From contig NZ_JAKFIA010000001.1 of NCBI RefSeq assembly GCF_022569295.1, positions 635,001 to 699,000 on the forward strand: a stretch of DNA of 64,000 bases, written 5' to 3'. The translations under genes were made by a program, and so were the position numbers. Of the stretch, positions 1 through 9,106 are shown one piece after another. Each line of letters begins with the position of its first letter. Position 1 is the stretch's first letter. The notes below the pieces were generated by a model. That model did not search any database and was not told where the DNA came from. It worked only from the letters and a program-made list of their open reading frames with translations. The stretch is from Pedomonas mirosovicensis. Its GTDB lineage: Bacteria; Pseudomonadota; Alphaproteobacteria; Sphingomonadales; Sphingomonadaceae.

Positions 1-344
1 GTGTGCAGCCCCACCTTGGCGAGCGCCCGCAGGGCATCGGGGGCCTGCTCCAGCTTCAGCCAGTGCATCTGCATGTTGGTGCGGGTGGTGAAGTGGCCGT
101 AGCCCTTGTCGTAGGTACGCGCCACGTGAGCAAGGCCCCGCAGCTTGGCCGCGTTCAGCGTGCCATAGGGGATCGCGATGCGGAGCATGTAGGCGTGCAG
201 CTGGAGGTAGATGCCGTTCATCAGCCTGAGCGGCTTGAACTGCTCTTCCGTCAGCTCGCCCGACAGGCGGCGGGAGATCTGATCGCTGAACTCGTCGATG
301 CGGGCGTCCAACATCGCCTGGTCGAAGGAATCATACTGGTACAT
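1..344 (-). CDS. cysI: Nitrite/sulfite reductase hemoprotein, N-terminal part (runs off the window)
   Basis: Only the first 114 codons are inside the window; the gene continues past base 1. The protein starts MYQYDSFDQAMLDARIDEF and has the N-terminal ferredoxin-like half-domain of siroheme/4Fe-4S sulfite or nitrite reductases, including the LRIAIPYGTL and TRTNMQMHWLKL stretches. The C-terminal cysteines that bind the cluster are outside. The family reduces sulfite to sulfide (or nitrite to ammonia) in the cytoplasm. The start lies 3 nt after the DUF2849 stop, and the SUMT gene that supplies siroheme is upstream in the same operon. That context favours assimilatory sulfite reduction over nitrite reduction, although the family alone cannot decide. 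Confidence 0.85.
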   Translation of the reverse strand, partial: MYQYDSFDQAMLDARIDEFSDQISRRLSGELTEEQFKPLRLMNGIYLQLHAYMLRIAIPYGTLNAAKLRGLAHVARTYDKGYGHFTTRTNMQMHWLKLEQAPDALRALAKVGLH

Positions 345-347
345 GGC

Positions 348-638
348 TTAAAGCTCCGCCTGCTTGCCAAGGTCGAGGCGGACCGAGGGCCCGCTGGCGC
401 GCACCACCTCGCGGTAGCGGGTGGGCCAGGGCTTGCCGTCCTTCAGCTCGACATCAATGGGGTAGTAATCCATCACGATCTGCGCGGCGGCGTCGCGGAC
501 GGCGACCGCCTCGGCAGTCGCGGGGTCGTCGAACACTGCGGCCTCGCGCACGTCGCGGGTCCAGCCGTTTCCGGCCCAATACACAACGTCGCCTGTGGGA
601 ACGTCATAGGCGGTCATCACTTGCGGCATCCAACTCAC
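348..638 (-). CDS. DUF2849 domain-containing protein
   Basis: A 96-residue protein that matches the small DUF2849 family in length and in features such as TAYDVPTGDVVYW near the N-terminus and MDYYPIDVELKDG near the centre. Its biochemical function is not known. In alphaproteobacteria it typically sits between the siroheme methyltransferase and the sulfite reductase, exactly as here, so a supporting role in sulfite reduction is inferred. The chosen GTG start overlaps the upstream TGA (GTGA), which implies translational coupling; an ATG three codons downstream is an alternative. Confidence 0.8.
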   Translation of the reverse strand: MSWMPQVMTAYDVPTGDVVYWAGNGWTRDVREAAVFDDPATAEAVAVRDAAAQIVMDYYPIDVELKDGKPWPTRYREVVRASGPSVRLDLGKQAEL

Positions 639-1486
639 TCCGCGGCCATCAGAAGATCGAGATTTTCAGGGATAAAGGGGGCGATGATGCCCGGCCGCTC
701 CACCGCCAGCGCCGCCACCTCGCCCACCACCAAGAGCGCCGGGCTGCGGACCTTGTGGGTGGCGATAGTCTCGGCCAGGCCGCCAACCGTGGTCTTGAAG
801 GTGCGGCCCTCAAGGCGCGTGCCGCCTTCCAGCACGGCGGCGGGAGTGTCGGGGGCAAGGCCATCTTCCATCAGCTTCTCGGCGATCAGCGGCGCGGCGG
901 CGAGGCCCATGTAGACGACGAGCGTGCGGCCTGGGCTGGCCAGACCCTTCCAGTTCTGGTCGGTAAGGCCCTTGCACTGGCCCGCCACAAAAGTGACGGC
1001 GCTGGCGTGCTCCCGGTGGGTCAGCGGCAGCAAGCTCTCGGCGGCGCAACCGAGCGCGGCGGTGATGCCGGGGATGACCTCGACCGCAATGCCGGCATCC
1101 CGGCAGGCTTCCACCTCCTCGCCGCCCCGGCCGAAGACGAACGGGTCGCCGCCCTTCAGCCGCGCCACGCGGTAGCCGGCGCGGGCCTTGGCGACGAGCA
1201 GGGCGTTGATGTCCTCCTGCTTCATGGTGTGGCGGGAGCGGGCCTTGGCCACGCAGATGCGCTCGGCCAGCGGGTTGACGAGGTCCATGATGCGCGGATC
1301 GATGAGGCCGTCGTAGACCACCACCTCGGCATCGCGCAGGGCCTTCACCGCCTTGACGGTGAGCAGATCCGGATCGCCTGGGCCGCCGCCCACGAGTACG
1401 ACGCGCCCCGCCGCGGGCTCTTGCCCGCGTTGGGATGAATCGACGCCAAAGGGACGGTTGGCCCCTGAAGCCAGCCACCGTTGCAT
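635..1486 (-). CDS. cobA: Uroporphyrinogen-III C-methyltransferase (SUMT), siroheme synthesis
   Basis: A 283-residue SAM-dependent methyltransferase that makes precorrin-2 from uroporphyrinogen III, the first step towards siroheme (or cobalamin). The SUMT glycine-rich signature VLVGGGPGDPDLLT is at about residues 30-43; RLKGGDPFVFGRGGEE and the EVIPGITAA motif follow. It is a single-domain enzyme without the dehydrogenase/ferrochelatase half of CysG. The start at 1486 follows a good ribosome site (AGGAGAG, about 6 nt upstream); the reading frame stays open further upstream but has no comparable site. It is the first gene of the operon with DUF2849 and the sulfite reductase, so the siroheme is probably for that enzyme. 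Confidence 0.9.
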   Translation of the reverse strand: MQRWLASGANRPFGVDSSQRGQEPAAGRVVLVGGGPGDPDLLTVKAVKALRDAEVVVYDGLIDPRIMDLVNPLAERICVAKARSRHTMKQEDINALLVAKARAGYRVARLKGGDPFVFGRGGEEVEACRDAGIAVEVIPGITAALGCAAESLLPLTHREHASAVTFVAGQCKGLTDQNWKGLASPGRTLVVYMGLAAAPLIAEKLMEDGLAPDTPAAVLEGGTRLEGRTFKTTVGGLAETIATHKVRSPALLVVGEVAALAVERPGIIAPFIPENLDLLMAAE

Positions 1487-1734
1487 GGTTCTCTCCTGAA
1501 ATCCGGGAGCGTAAACTGGCTTCAGACGGGTTGAATCGCAAACGAGGTTTTCTTGGGCGACCCCTAGCCCAACTTGGGGAACGGACCCACAGGGGAAAGG
1601 CGGACGCGGCACTCCGTTGGGCTGGCCGGCCCGCTGATGCGTTACACATGTGAATACATGGGATCATAGCGCGATGGTTCCGTCGCGCCGGAACGGGCCC
1701 AATCGAACGGGCCAAGTGAAACGGGGACCCTGCC

Positions 1735-2568
1735 ATGCTGAAAGACATTCTGGTGCTGCTGGGCGAAACCGGGGCGGAGTCGCCCGCCCTTGAATTCGCG
1801 GTTGAACTGGCGCGGGCCAACAGCGCCCATCTCACCGCCGTCGTGTGCGCGGGCGTGCCGCTCTATCAGGAATACCTGCTCGGCACGGTCGTGTTCGAGG
1901 CATACCAGACCGAGGTCGGCCGTCAGACCGAGGTGGCGGAGGCCGCGTGCGCCGCCGTGCGCGAGCGGCTGGGCGCTTCGGGCGTTCCCCACGAGGTCCG
2001 CACCATTATCGTTGACCTGGATATCCTGCCCATGGATGCGGCGGTGCACGCCCGCTACGCCGATCTGGTGCTGGTCGGCCATCGCGGCTCGTACGGCGAC
2101 GGGCGCATGTGGGACCGGCTGGTGCAGAGCATCGTCTTCCAGACGGGCCGCCCGCTCATCATCGTGCCCGAGCGGGCGCACCTGCCGCTGGACAAGGTGA
2201 TGATCGGCTGGAACGCCAGCCGCGAGGCGGTGCGGGCGGTGCACGACGCCATGGACCTCATCAGCGCCGCCGAGCGGGTGGATGTGGCCGTGGTCGATGC
2301 CGTGCCCAGCGACGACGGCCACGGCGAGGAGCCGGGCGCGGGCCTGGCGGCGCATCTGGCCCGCCACGTGCGAAACGTGGATGTGCACCGGCTGGACAGC
2401 CAGGGCCGCCCCATCGGTGAAGTCCTCCAGACCTTCGCGCGCGATCAGGGCGCGCGCCTCCTGGTGATGGGCGCCTACGGCCACTCCCGCATGTGGGAAA
2501 TGCTGCTGGGCGGCGCGACGCGCGACGTGCTCGCCAACGCCACCATGCCGGTGCTGCTGTCGCATTGA
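1735..2568 (+). CDS. Universal stress protein with two UspA-like domains
   Basis: A 277-residue cytoplasmic protein made of two tandem UspA folds, about residues 1-145 and 150-277. The second domain carries the ATP-type signature: GAYGHSRMWEMLLGGATRDVL fits G-x2-G-x9-G-(A/S)-T near the C-terminus. The first half has a weaker version (VGHRGSYGDGRMW). Members bind nucleotide and are linked to stress survival; the exact role here is unknown. It is transcribed alone, away from the siroheme operon, and its 3' end meets astB head-on across a palindromic element that probably ends both transcripts. Confidence 0.85.
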   Translation: MLKDILVLLGETGAESPALEFAVELARANSAHLTAVVCAGVPLYQEYLLGTVVFEAYQTEVGRQTEVAEAACAAVRERLGASGVPHEVRTIIVDLDILPMDAAVHARYADLVLVGHRGSYGDGRMWDRLVQSIVFQTGRPLIIVPERAHLPLDKVMIGWNASREAVRAVHDAMDLISAAERVDVAVVDAVPSDDGHGEEPGAGLAAHLARHVRNVDVHRLDSQGRPIGEVLQTFARDQGARLLVMGAYGHSRMWEMLLGGATRDVLANATMPVLLSH

Positions 2569-2593
2569 GGGGTGGGGTTCCCGCGAGATTTTT

Positions 2594-2713
2594 GCAGGGG
2601 GAACTCGTTCCCCTGCGACCTCCCTATTCGTTTTTTGAAAGGGCCGTGTCCTGCATGAAAGGCGCGGCCCTAAATGGAAAGGGAGGTTGCCAAGAGGGGT
2701 AAGCCCCTCCTGC
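2594..2713. repeat. Palindromic intergenic element, copy A
   Basis: A GCAGGGG...CCCCTGC hairpin (2594-2616) is followed by the core TCCCTATTCGTTTTTT and AGGGCCG. Then come the inverted arm (CGGCCCT, later AGGGAGGT) and a second hairpin GAGGGG/CCCCTC (2694-2709). The whole reads as an imperfect palindrome between two convergent genes, so bidirectional termination is a likely effect. Related copies are at 16356, 42994 and 52901, with single hairpins elsewhere. Confidence 0.7.
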
Positions 2714-2732
2714 GAGATAATCCTTGAGAAAA

Positions 2733-4022
2733 CTACGCCAGCCGCATGGCGGCGAGAAGCGCGCGGCGGGCGGCCCAGCACTGGTCCCAGAGGGCGGGGT
2801 TGCCGATGTCGCCGGGGGTGATGCGCTCGGGCCAGTGCTCCTCGACCACGCGGCACAGCCGCTCCCACTTGGCGTCGTCCAGCAGGAAACGCTGGTCGAT
2901 GGCGGCCAGCGCTGCCTCGTCCACCTGCACGCGCAGGCGCAGGCAGGCGGGGCCGCCGCCGTTCCGCATGCTCTCGCGCACGTCGATGACGATGGCTTCG
3001 CGGATCGGGTTGTCGGCGGCCAGCAGCTTCTGCACGTAGTCCCAGACGCGGTGGTTGTCCCGGCACTCCTGCGGCATCACCAGCGCCATGCCGCCTTCTG
3101 GAAGCGTGACGAGCTGGGAGTTGAACAGGTAGGAGCGGATGGCGTCCTCCAGCCCCACCTCGCTTGACGGCACCTCGATGATGACGACGCCCGGCAGCGC
3201 CTCCTCCAGCGCGGCGTAGAACTTCGCCTTGTCCTCGAAGGCGTGCTCGTGGGCGAACAGCACCTGTTCGTTGGCGACCGCCACCACGTCGTTATGGAAG
3301 GCCCCGGCCTGAATGGCGGTGTCGGACTGGGCAACGAGCAGCGTGCGCTTGGGGTCGAGCCCATGGAGGCGCGCCACGGCCTCGCTCGCCCGCCTGCGCT
3401 GGCGCGCCGGGAAGCGGCCGCCTTTCTCCTCGCCGTAGACGAACACCTCAACGCCCGGTGCGCCGTGGGCGGGCGCCAGACGCATGTGGTTGGCCGCGCC
3501 CTCATCCCCGAAGTGGACGCCGTAGCGCAACGGTGCGTGCACGCAGAAATGCTGTTCGTCCGTGAAGGCCATGCGGAGCCACTGCTCCGTCTCCTGCGCT
3601 TCCAGCGAGCGGTGGGCCATGGAGGCGAGGTTGGCGACGGTTATATGCGCGCGCCCGTCCGCCGTGTCCGGCTTGGGGGAGACGGTGGCGGCGTTGGCCG
3701 TCCACATGGAAGAGGCGGCAAAGGCGTTGCGGAACAGGGCCGGGTCCGCCGCGAAAGCCGCCGCGCACACGGCGGCATCCGAGCCGTCGAAACCCAGCAT
3801 CCGCAGGGCGGGCACATGGGGGCGCTCCTGCGGCGGCAGCACGCCCTGGGGCAGGCCCAGATCCAACAGCTGCTTCATCTTGGCGAGGCCCTGGAGCGCC
3901 GCGGCCCGCGGCGAGGAAACCTCGCCCGCGTTGGCGGCGGAGGCCACGTTGCCGAGGCTGAGGCCGGCGTAGTTGTGGGTCGGGCCGATCAGCCCGTCGA
4001 AATTGATTTCCCTGTAGGACAT
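2733..4022 (-). CDS. astB: N-succinylarginine dihydrolase (AstB)
   Basis: A 429-residue enzyme that converts N2-succinylarginine to N2-succinylornithine, CO2 and two ammonia, step two of the AST arginine pathway. The family's catalytic residues are visible: Glu174 in [10 protein letters not shown], His243 in [10 protein letters not shown] and Cys360 in [12 protein letters not shown]. Their spacing is close to that known for E. coli AstB (Glu174, His248, Cys365). The N-terminal [16 protein letters not shown] is also diagnostic. It is the last gene of the operon, 21 nt after astD, and its transcript should end in the palindromic element beyond 2733. Confidence 0.97.
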   Translation of the reverse strand: MSYREINFDGLIGPTHNYAGLSLGNVASAANAGEVSSPRAAALQGLAKMKQLLDLGLPQGVLPPQERPHVPALRMLGFDGSDAAVCAAAFAADPALFRNAFAASSMWTANAATVSPKPDTADGRAHITVANLASMAHRSLEAQETEQWLRMAFTDEQHFCVHAPLRYGVHFGDEGAANHMRLAPAHGAPGVEVFVYGEEKGGRFPARQRRRASEAVARLHGLDPKRTLLVAQSDTAIQAGAFHNDVVAVANEQVLFAHEHAFEDKAKFYAALEEALPGVVIIEVPSSEVGLEDAIRSYLFNSQLVTLPEGGMALVMPQECRDNHRVWDYVQKLLAADNPIREAIVIDVRESMRNGGGPACLRLRVQVDEAALAAIDQRFLLDDAKWERLCRVVEEHWPERITPGDIGNPALWDQCWAARRALLAAMRLA

Positions 4023-4043
4023 AGGGTGCGGACTCTTCGGTTG

Positions 4044-5525
4044 TCAGGCTGGCTTCAGGCCGGTGCGGATGGGGGCGCCCGGCGCGCTTTGCTCCAGGCT
4101 GGCGACAGGATAGGCGCAGTAGTCGGCCGCATAGTAGGCGCTCGGCCGGTGATTGCCGGAAAGCCCCACGCCGCCGAAGGGGGAGGCGGAGGCCGCCCCG
4201 GTCGTCGGCCGGTTCCAGGCGAGCACCCCGGCGCGCGTTTCGGCCCAGAAGCGGGTGTAAAGCGCTTCGTCTTCCCCGATGAACCCGGCGGCAAGGCCAT
4301 AGCGGGTGGCATTGGCTTCATCGAGCGCGGCGCTGAAATCGGTGACGCGGATCACCTGCAGGAGCGGGCCGAAATGCTCCTCATCCGGGCGGGAGGCGAC
4401 GTGGGTGACGTCGATGATGCCGGGGGTGAGGAACGGCCTGTCCTCGATGGGGTGGGTCATCAGCTTCACCGGCTTGCCCCCGGCGGCCAGCATTCCCTCC
4501 TGCGCGGCGAGTAGGCGGCGGGCGGCGTTGCGGTTGATGACCGGGCCCATGAACGGCTGGGGCTCGTCGAACGGCGCGCCGACGATCAGCCGCTCGGTCA
4601 CGCCCACCAGCGCATCCAGCACCCGGTTGCCCTCGTCCCCTGCGGGCAGGATGAGGCGGCGGGCGCAGGTGCAGCGCTGCCCGGCGGAGAGAAAAGCGGA
4701 TTGGGCGATGATGTGGGCGGCCGCTTCCGCGTCGCTGACGCCCCACACGACGAGCGGGTTGTTGCCGCCCATCTCCAGCGCGAGGATTCTGTTCGGCGTC
4801 TCGGCGAACTGGCGGTGGAGCGCAAGGCCCGTCGGCATGGAGCCGGTGAACAGGAGGCCATCGATATCCGGGTGCCCGGCGAGCGCCCGGCCGGTGCTTG
4901 CCCCGCCGTTGACCACGCGCAGCGCATCGGCGGGCAGGCCCGCTTCCTCCCACACCTCGGCCATGGCAAGGCCGCAGGCGGGCGTCTCCTCGCTCGGCTT
5001 GAAGACGACCGTGTTGCCCGCCAAGAGGGCGGGCACGATGTGCCCGTTGGCCAGGTGCATGGGGAAGTTGTAGGGCCCCAGCACCGCCAGCACGCCGTGC
5101 GGCTTGTGGGCGACGCGCTGGCGCATCCCGCCCGCCTCCTGCACCTTCGTGCCGGTGCGCTCCCCATAGGCGCGGATGGAGATTTCCACCTTAGCGGCGA
5201 CGCTGTCGATTTCCGTCTGCGCTTCCCAGAACGGCTTGCCGGTTTCCTGCGAGATGAGGCGGGCCAGCTCTTCCTTCCGCTCGCGCATCCGCTCGGCGTA
5301 GGTGGTGGCGATGGCGGCCCGCGCCTCGAACGAACGGCGCGCCCAATCAGGAAGGGCACTGCGCGCGGCCGCGATGGCGGCGGAAACCTGCGCCTCGGTG
5401 GCAACCGGGCCGCGCCACACCGGCGCGCCGGTCGAGGGGTCGTAGGAAACGAGAAGCGCGCCGGCTTCGGCGCCCGCCTGATCGGTCAGAGGCGCGGGCA
5501 CGCCGGTCTTGTCAAAAGGTGACAT
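4044..5525 (-). CDS. astD: Succinylglutamate-semialdehyde dehydrogenase (AstD)
   Basis: A 493-residue NAD(P)+-dependent aldehyde dehydrogenase oxidising N-succinylglutamate 5-semialdehyde to N-succinylglutamate (AST step four). The fold's markers are present: cofactor-binding Lys176 (VVFKPSE), general base Glu251 (LALEMGGNNP) and nucleophile Cys285 (SAGQRCTCARR). Its assignment to AstD rather than another ALDH rests on its place between astA and astB and on overall similarity. The start overlaps the astA end by 14 nt, so the two are coupled. Confidence 0.95.
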   Translation of the reverse strand: MSPFDKTGVPAPLTDQAGAEAGALLVSYDPSTGAPVWRGPVATEAQVSAAIAAARSALPDWARRSFEARAAIATTYAERMRERKEELARLISQETGKPFWEAQTEIDSVAAKVEISIRAYGERTGTKVQEAGGMRQRVAHKPHGVLAVLGPYNFPMHLANGHIVPALLAGNTVVFKPSEETPACGLAMAEVWEEAGLPADALRVVNGGASTGRALAGHPDIDGLLFTGSMPTGLALHRQFAETPNRILALEMGGNNPLVVWGVSDAEAAAHIIAQSAFLSAGQRCTCARRLILPAGDEGNRVLDALVGVTERLIVGAPFDEPQPFMGPVINRNAARRLLAAQEGMLAAGGKPVKLMTHPIEDRPFLTPGIIDVTHVASRPDEEHFGPLLQVIRVTDFSAALDEANATRYGLAAGFIGEDEALYTRFWAETRAGVLAWNRPTTGAASASPFGGVGLSGNHRPSAYYAADYCAYPVASLEQSAPGAPIRTGLKPA

Positions 5526-6600
5526 GCAGGATCTCCATGCCGGGGCTGAGGCCGAGACAGGCGGCCAGGGGTTCGTCCACCATCACGGCGCTGTGGGGAA
5601 GAAGTTCCAGCCGCCCGCGCGCAGCGCGAAAATCCGCGCCCCGGCCGACGGCCACCAGCGCATCGAGGCTGGTCTCGCTATCGAGCGGGCGCACGCCCGC
5701 CACTTCGGAGAGGTGGTGATCCTTCACCGCCTTCAGGTCATCGGCGTAGGCGACAACGGTCGGCCCGCCGTCAAAGATGTCCACATAGCCCTCGTAGCGA
5801 AAGCCTTCCTCGGCGAGGAGGGTATAGGCCCGCTCCCCATCCCGGTGCGGGCGGCCGATGGCCGCCTGGGCGGCAGGCGGCAGCAGGCGCGCATAGATGG
5901 GATATTTGGGCATCAGGTCGGCGATGAACTGGTTGCCGTGCAGGCTGTTGAAGCGGTCCGCGTCCTCGAACTCCATGTCGAAGAAGTGGCGGCCCAGCCC
6001 CTCCCAGAACGGCCAGCTGCCATCCTCCGCCTGATAGCCGCGCAGGTCGGCGATGATCTTGGCGGCGAAGCGTGACCGGTGGGCGGCAAGGAACAGGTAG
6101 CGGCTGCGGGCGATCAGGCGGCCCGCGCCGGCGGCGCGCCGCTCCGGCTCCAGAAACAGCCCGCCCACTTCCGAGCAGCCGTCGAAGTCGTTGACCAGGT
6201 GCAGCACGTCGGAGGTGAGCGACTTGCCCAGCTCCTTGCAGGTCTGGGAGATGCGGGTGATCTTGTAGCTGTAGAACGGCCACTCAACGCCCAGCCGGGT
6301 GAACAGGCTGGCGGTGCCGAAGACGGCACCGGTGCCCACGTCTTCCAGCACCAGCATGTAAAGCTCGCCCGAGCCCTCGGCGGCGGCCTGGGACAGACCG
6401 GCCACGCTGGCGTTCACCCGGCGGGCAAGGTCGTCCCGATTGGGCGGCAGGTTGGTGAAGCCGCCGCCAGTCTTGAGCGACAACTGGTAGAGGGCGTCGA
6501 TATCCTCCGGCCGGGCCATGCGAACACGAAAAGCGCCGCCCCGCGCTTCGGCGCGCACGGCCTGGTTCGCGATCAGTTTCTCGCTTGCGTTCGGGCTCAC
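5512..6600 (-). CDS. astA: Arginine N-succinyltransferase (AstA)
   Basis: A 362-residue enzyme that transfers succinyl from succinyl-CoA to the alpha-amine of arginine, entering the AST pathway. Recognisable stretches are FRVRMARPEDIDALYQLS at the N-terminus, KTGGGFTNLPPNRDDL, and the EVGGLFLEPERRAAGAGRL acyl-CoA binding region. It is slightly longer than E. coli AstA (about 344 residues), mostly through an N-terminal extension. Its ATG overlaps the stop of the upstream M20 hydrolase (ATGA), and its 3' end overlaps astD, giving a tightly coupled operon. Confidence 0.96.
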   Translation of the reverse strand: MSPNASEKLIANQAVRAEARGGAFRVRMARPEDIDALYQLSLKTGGGFTNLPPNRDDLARRVNASVAGLSQAAAEGSGELYMLVLEDVGTGAVFGTASLFTRLGVEWPFYSYKITRISQTCKELGKSLTSDVLHLVNDFDGCSEVGGLFLEPERRAAGAGRLIARSRYLFLAAHRSRFAAKIIADLRGYQAEDGSWPFWEGLGRHFFDMEFEDADRFNSLHGNQFIADLMPKYPIYARLLPPAAQAAIGRPHRDGERAYTLLAEEGFRYEGYVDIFDGGPTVVAYADDLKAVKDHHLSEVAGVRPLDSETSLDALVAVGRGADFRAARGRLELLPHSAVMVDEPLAACLGLSPGMEILHVTF

Positions 6601-7853
6601 GGACGGTCCCCCCGCGGCGGAACCGGAAGCGTCCCGGAAGCCAGCCGCATCAGAAGCAATGCTGAAAGCCGGGCGCGCTCGGCCAGGCTCTCGGTAACAA
6701 GAAACTCATCAGACGAATGGATGGCTCCGCCGCGTACGCCCAAAGTGTCCACAACGGCGAGGCCCTCGGCGGCGAGGTTGTTGCCATCGCAGCAGCCGCC
6801 GGTCGCCGCCCAGTGGATTGGCAGGCCCAAGTCCTCTCCGCACAGCTTCACCGCCGCGAACAAGGCGGCCTGTCGCTCGTCCATCGGCTTGGGCGGGCGG
6901 TTGAAGCGGCCGTGGAGCGTGAGCGCAACATCCCGCGCGGCGGAGACCTCGGCGATGATCCGCTCCGCCTGCGTCTGCGCCCAGTGCATGTCCGCGTGAG
7001 TCTTCACCCGAATCTCGAACCGGCCGACGGCGGAGGCTGGCACCACATTGGTCGGCGCACCGCCCTCCATGCGGGCAACGTTCACCGTCAGGCCCTCTTT
7101 TGCGCCGGTGAGCGCCGCCAGCCGCACGAAGGCGTCGGCGACAGCGAGCACGGCGTTGCGCCCTTCCTGCGGGTTGCGCCCGGCGTGGGCCGAGCGGCCC
7201 TCCGCCACAATGCTGAACGAGCCGATGCCCTTGCGCGCGCCCGCCAGCCGCCCGTCTTCCATGGCGGGCTCGTAGACCAGCCCCAGGTGCGCGCTGCGTG
7301 CCGCCTCCGCCAGAACGGGGGCGGAGCCGAGGGAGGAGACCTCCTCGTCGGCGTTGATGACGATCTCATAGCCCAGCCGGTCCGCCCACGGGCTGCGCTC
7401 CAGCGCCTGCAAGGCGTGCAGCATCACGAGCAGCCCGCCCTTCATGTCGGCAACGCCCGGCCCGTTGATGACGCCGGGGCGTAAGTCCTGCGGCGTCTGG
7501 AACGGGTGGTCGGGCGCGAACACCGTGTCCATATGGCCGGCCAGCAGCACGCGGATGGGCGCTTCCGGCCGCTTGGAAAGGCGCAGGATGCGCCCGTGCT
7601 CAAGGGGGGCGAGGCGGCCGTCGGCGGTGACGGCATGGGCAGGCGCGGGGTCCACCAGCCGCAGGTCGCCGCCAAGCGGGGCGAAGGCCTCGCGCAGCAC
7701 GTCGGCCATGCGGGCCAGCCCGGCGAGGTTGCGGCTGCCGGAGTTGATGGCGCTCCACCGGCGCACGGTATCGATCATGGCGTTGCTCTGGCCGTCGATC
7801 CAGTCCAGCGCGGCCTGTTCGCGAGTATCGATGCGCGTCATTGAACCTAGCAT
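6597..7853 (-). CDS. M20-family metallohydrolase, first gene of the ast operon
   Basis: A 418-residue zinc hydrolase of the M20 (carboxypeptidase G2/DapE/ArgE-like) family. Probable metal ligands are His107 (LAGHMDTV), Asp136 (GPGVADMKGG), the acidic pair 170-171 (NADEEVSS) and a C-terminal His in GGAIHSSDEFL. The start at 7853 follows GGAAGGA at 9 nt; an internal ATG at 7841 is possible. It is coupled to astA by a 4-nt overlap. No astE is visible in the window, so I infer that this enzyme may release succinate from succinylglutamate. DapE shows that the M20 fold can hydrolyse N-succinyl amides. A general N-acyl amino acid amidase remains an alternative. Confidence 0.85.
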   Translation of the reverse strand: MLGSMTRIDTREQAALDWIDGQSNAMIDTVRRWSAINSGSRNLAGLARMADVLREAFAPLGGDLRLVDPAPAHAVTADGRLAPLEHGRILRLSKRPEAPIRVLLAGHMDTVFAPDHPFQTPQDLRPGVINGPGVADMKGGLLVMLHALQALERSPWADRLGYEIVINADEEVSSLGSAPVLAEAARSAHLGLVYEPAMEDGRLAGARKGIGSFSIVAEGRSAHAGRNPQEGRNAVLAVADAFVRLAALTGAKEGLTVNVARMEGGAPTNVVPASAVGRFEIRVKTHADMHWAQTQAERIIAEVSAARDVALTLHGRFNRPPKPMDERQAALFAAVKLCGEDLGLPIHWAATGGCCDGNNLAAEGLAVVDTLGVRGGAIHSSDEFLVTESLAERARLSALLLMRLASGTLPVPPRGDRP

Positions 7854-7943
7854 GGGGATTAATCCTTCCGGCACAGATATTGTCACGCCTGCCGCCGCAG
7901 GGGTTACGAAAGGCTGTGCTTTTCGCCGCAGAAAATTCGGTGT

Positions 7944-8459
7944 ATGCGTAATAATATGAGGCAAGCCACTCTCGATGCCACTGACCGGCGGATTCTCCAC
8001 GCGCTCCAGCAGGACGCGCGGATGACCAACCAGGCGCTGGCAGGAAGGGTGAACCTGTCGCCCAGCGCCTGCCTTGCGCGAGTGCGGCGGCTGGAGGCGG
8101 CGGGGTTGATTCTCGGCGCGCATGCGGCGGTGGATATCGAGCGGGTGCAGCCAACGGTGGTGATCTATGCGGGCGTGACCCTGGCCAGCCACCACCCGCA
8201 GGATTTCGCCCGCTTCGAGGAGCGGATCGCTGCCCTGCCCGCCGTCATCGAGGCGGCGCAGGTGAGCGGCAACTTCGATTATCTCCTGAAAGTCGCGGTG
8301 CCGGATATCAACGCCTGGCGGACGCTTGCGGATGCGGTGCTGGCGGGAGACTTCGGCGTCGCCAAGATCACCTCCCTCATCCGCATGGCCGAGGTGAAGC
8401 GCTTCACCGGCTATCCGATAGACGGGGTCCGGCCGCCAGGCGGGGCACGCAAGGGCTGA
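7944..8459 (+). CDS. Lrp/AsnC-family transcriptional regulator, divergent from the ast operon
   Basis: A 171-residue regulator with an N-terminal winged helix-turn-helix (LDATDRRILHALQQDARMTN, then LSPSACLARVRRLE) and a C-terminal RAM/AsnC ligand-binding domain (VSGNFDYLLKVAVPD). It starts 90 nt from the M20-astADB operon on the opposite strand. Members of this family often control a divergent amino-acid catabolic operon in response to the substrate, so arginine-responsive control of ast is the natural inference. A second ATG at 7956 is an equally plausible start; neither has a clear ribosome site. Confidence 0.9.
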   Translation: MRNNMRQATLDATDRRILHALQQDARMTNQALAGRVNLSPSACLARVRRLEAAGLILGAHAAVDIERVQPTVVIYAGVTLASHHPQDFARFEERIAALPAVIEAAQVSGNFDYLLKVAVPDINAWRTLADAVLAGDFGVAKITSLIRMAEVKRFTGYPIDGVRPPGGARKG

Positions 8460-8487
8460 GCCGGATTCAACTCAAAGGACTCATTGC

Positions 8488-9058
8488 ATGTCGACTGTTG
8501 TTATTGAGACGCCGCGCCTTGCCTTGCGGGAATGGCGGGGCGAAGACCGCGCCCCTTTCGCCGCCATGAACGCGGACCCGGAGGTGATGCGCTACTTCCC
8601 CCGGCCCTACACGCCCGAAGAGAGCAACGCCATGGTGGACCGCATCATGGCGATGATGGCGGAGCGCGGCTTCGGCTTCTATGCGGTGGAGGAAAAGGGC
8701 GGCGCGCCGTTCATCGGTTTCGTCGGCCTCTCCGTGCCCCGGTTCGAGGCGGCGTTCACGCCCTGCGTCGAGATCGGCTGGCGGCTGATGCGGTCCGCGT
8801 GGGGGGCAGGGCTACGCCACCGAGGCGGCCCGCGCCGTGCGCGACGATGCCTTCACCCGGCTGGGGCTGGAGGAGATCGTCTCCTTCACCGCCGTGCCGA
8901 ACGAGCCCTCCCAGCGGGTGATGCAGCGCATCGGTTTCCGGCATGAGCCCGCCCTCGACTTCGACCACCCCCTCGTGCCCGAGGGCAACTGGCTCCGCCG
9001 CCACGTCCTCTACCGCCTCGACCGCAAGGGGTGGGAGGGGTTGGTAAAGCATCTCTGA
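8488..9058 (+). pseudogene. GNAT N-acetyltransferase (RimJ/RimL type) with a +1 frameshift
   Basis: The first 106 codons read as a RimJ/RimL-type acetyltransferase (IETPRLALREW...EVMRYFPRPYTPEES...CVEIGWRLMRSAWG). The frame is then lost in a run of six G at 8801-8806. Five G would restore WGQGYATEAARAVRDDAF, the acetyl-CoA binding motif, and the remaining 80 or so residues continue in the second frame to a TGA at 9058. The restored protein would be about 190 residues, normal for the family. One surplus G in a homopolymer suggests base-calling error as readily as real inactivation. The substrate is unknown. Confidence 0.8.
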
Positions 9059-9106
9059 TCGTTGGTCGGTCTGGATCCTGGAATTGGCATCGGGTAACCA
9101 GGATAA

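Noticed and set aside
1642-3066. 474-codon minus-strand open frame across the universal stress protein
   Set aside because: It spans two real genes and an intergenic palindrome and has no recognisable domain; the universal stress protein frame is clear.
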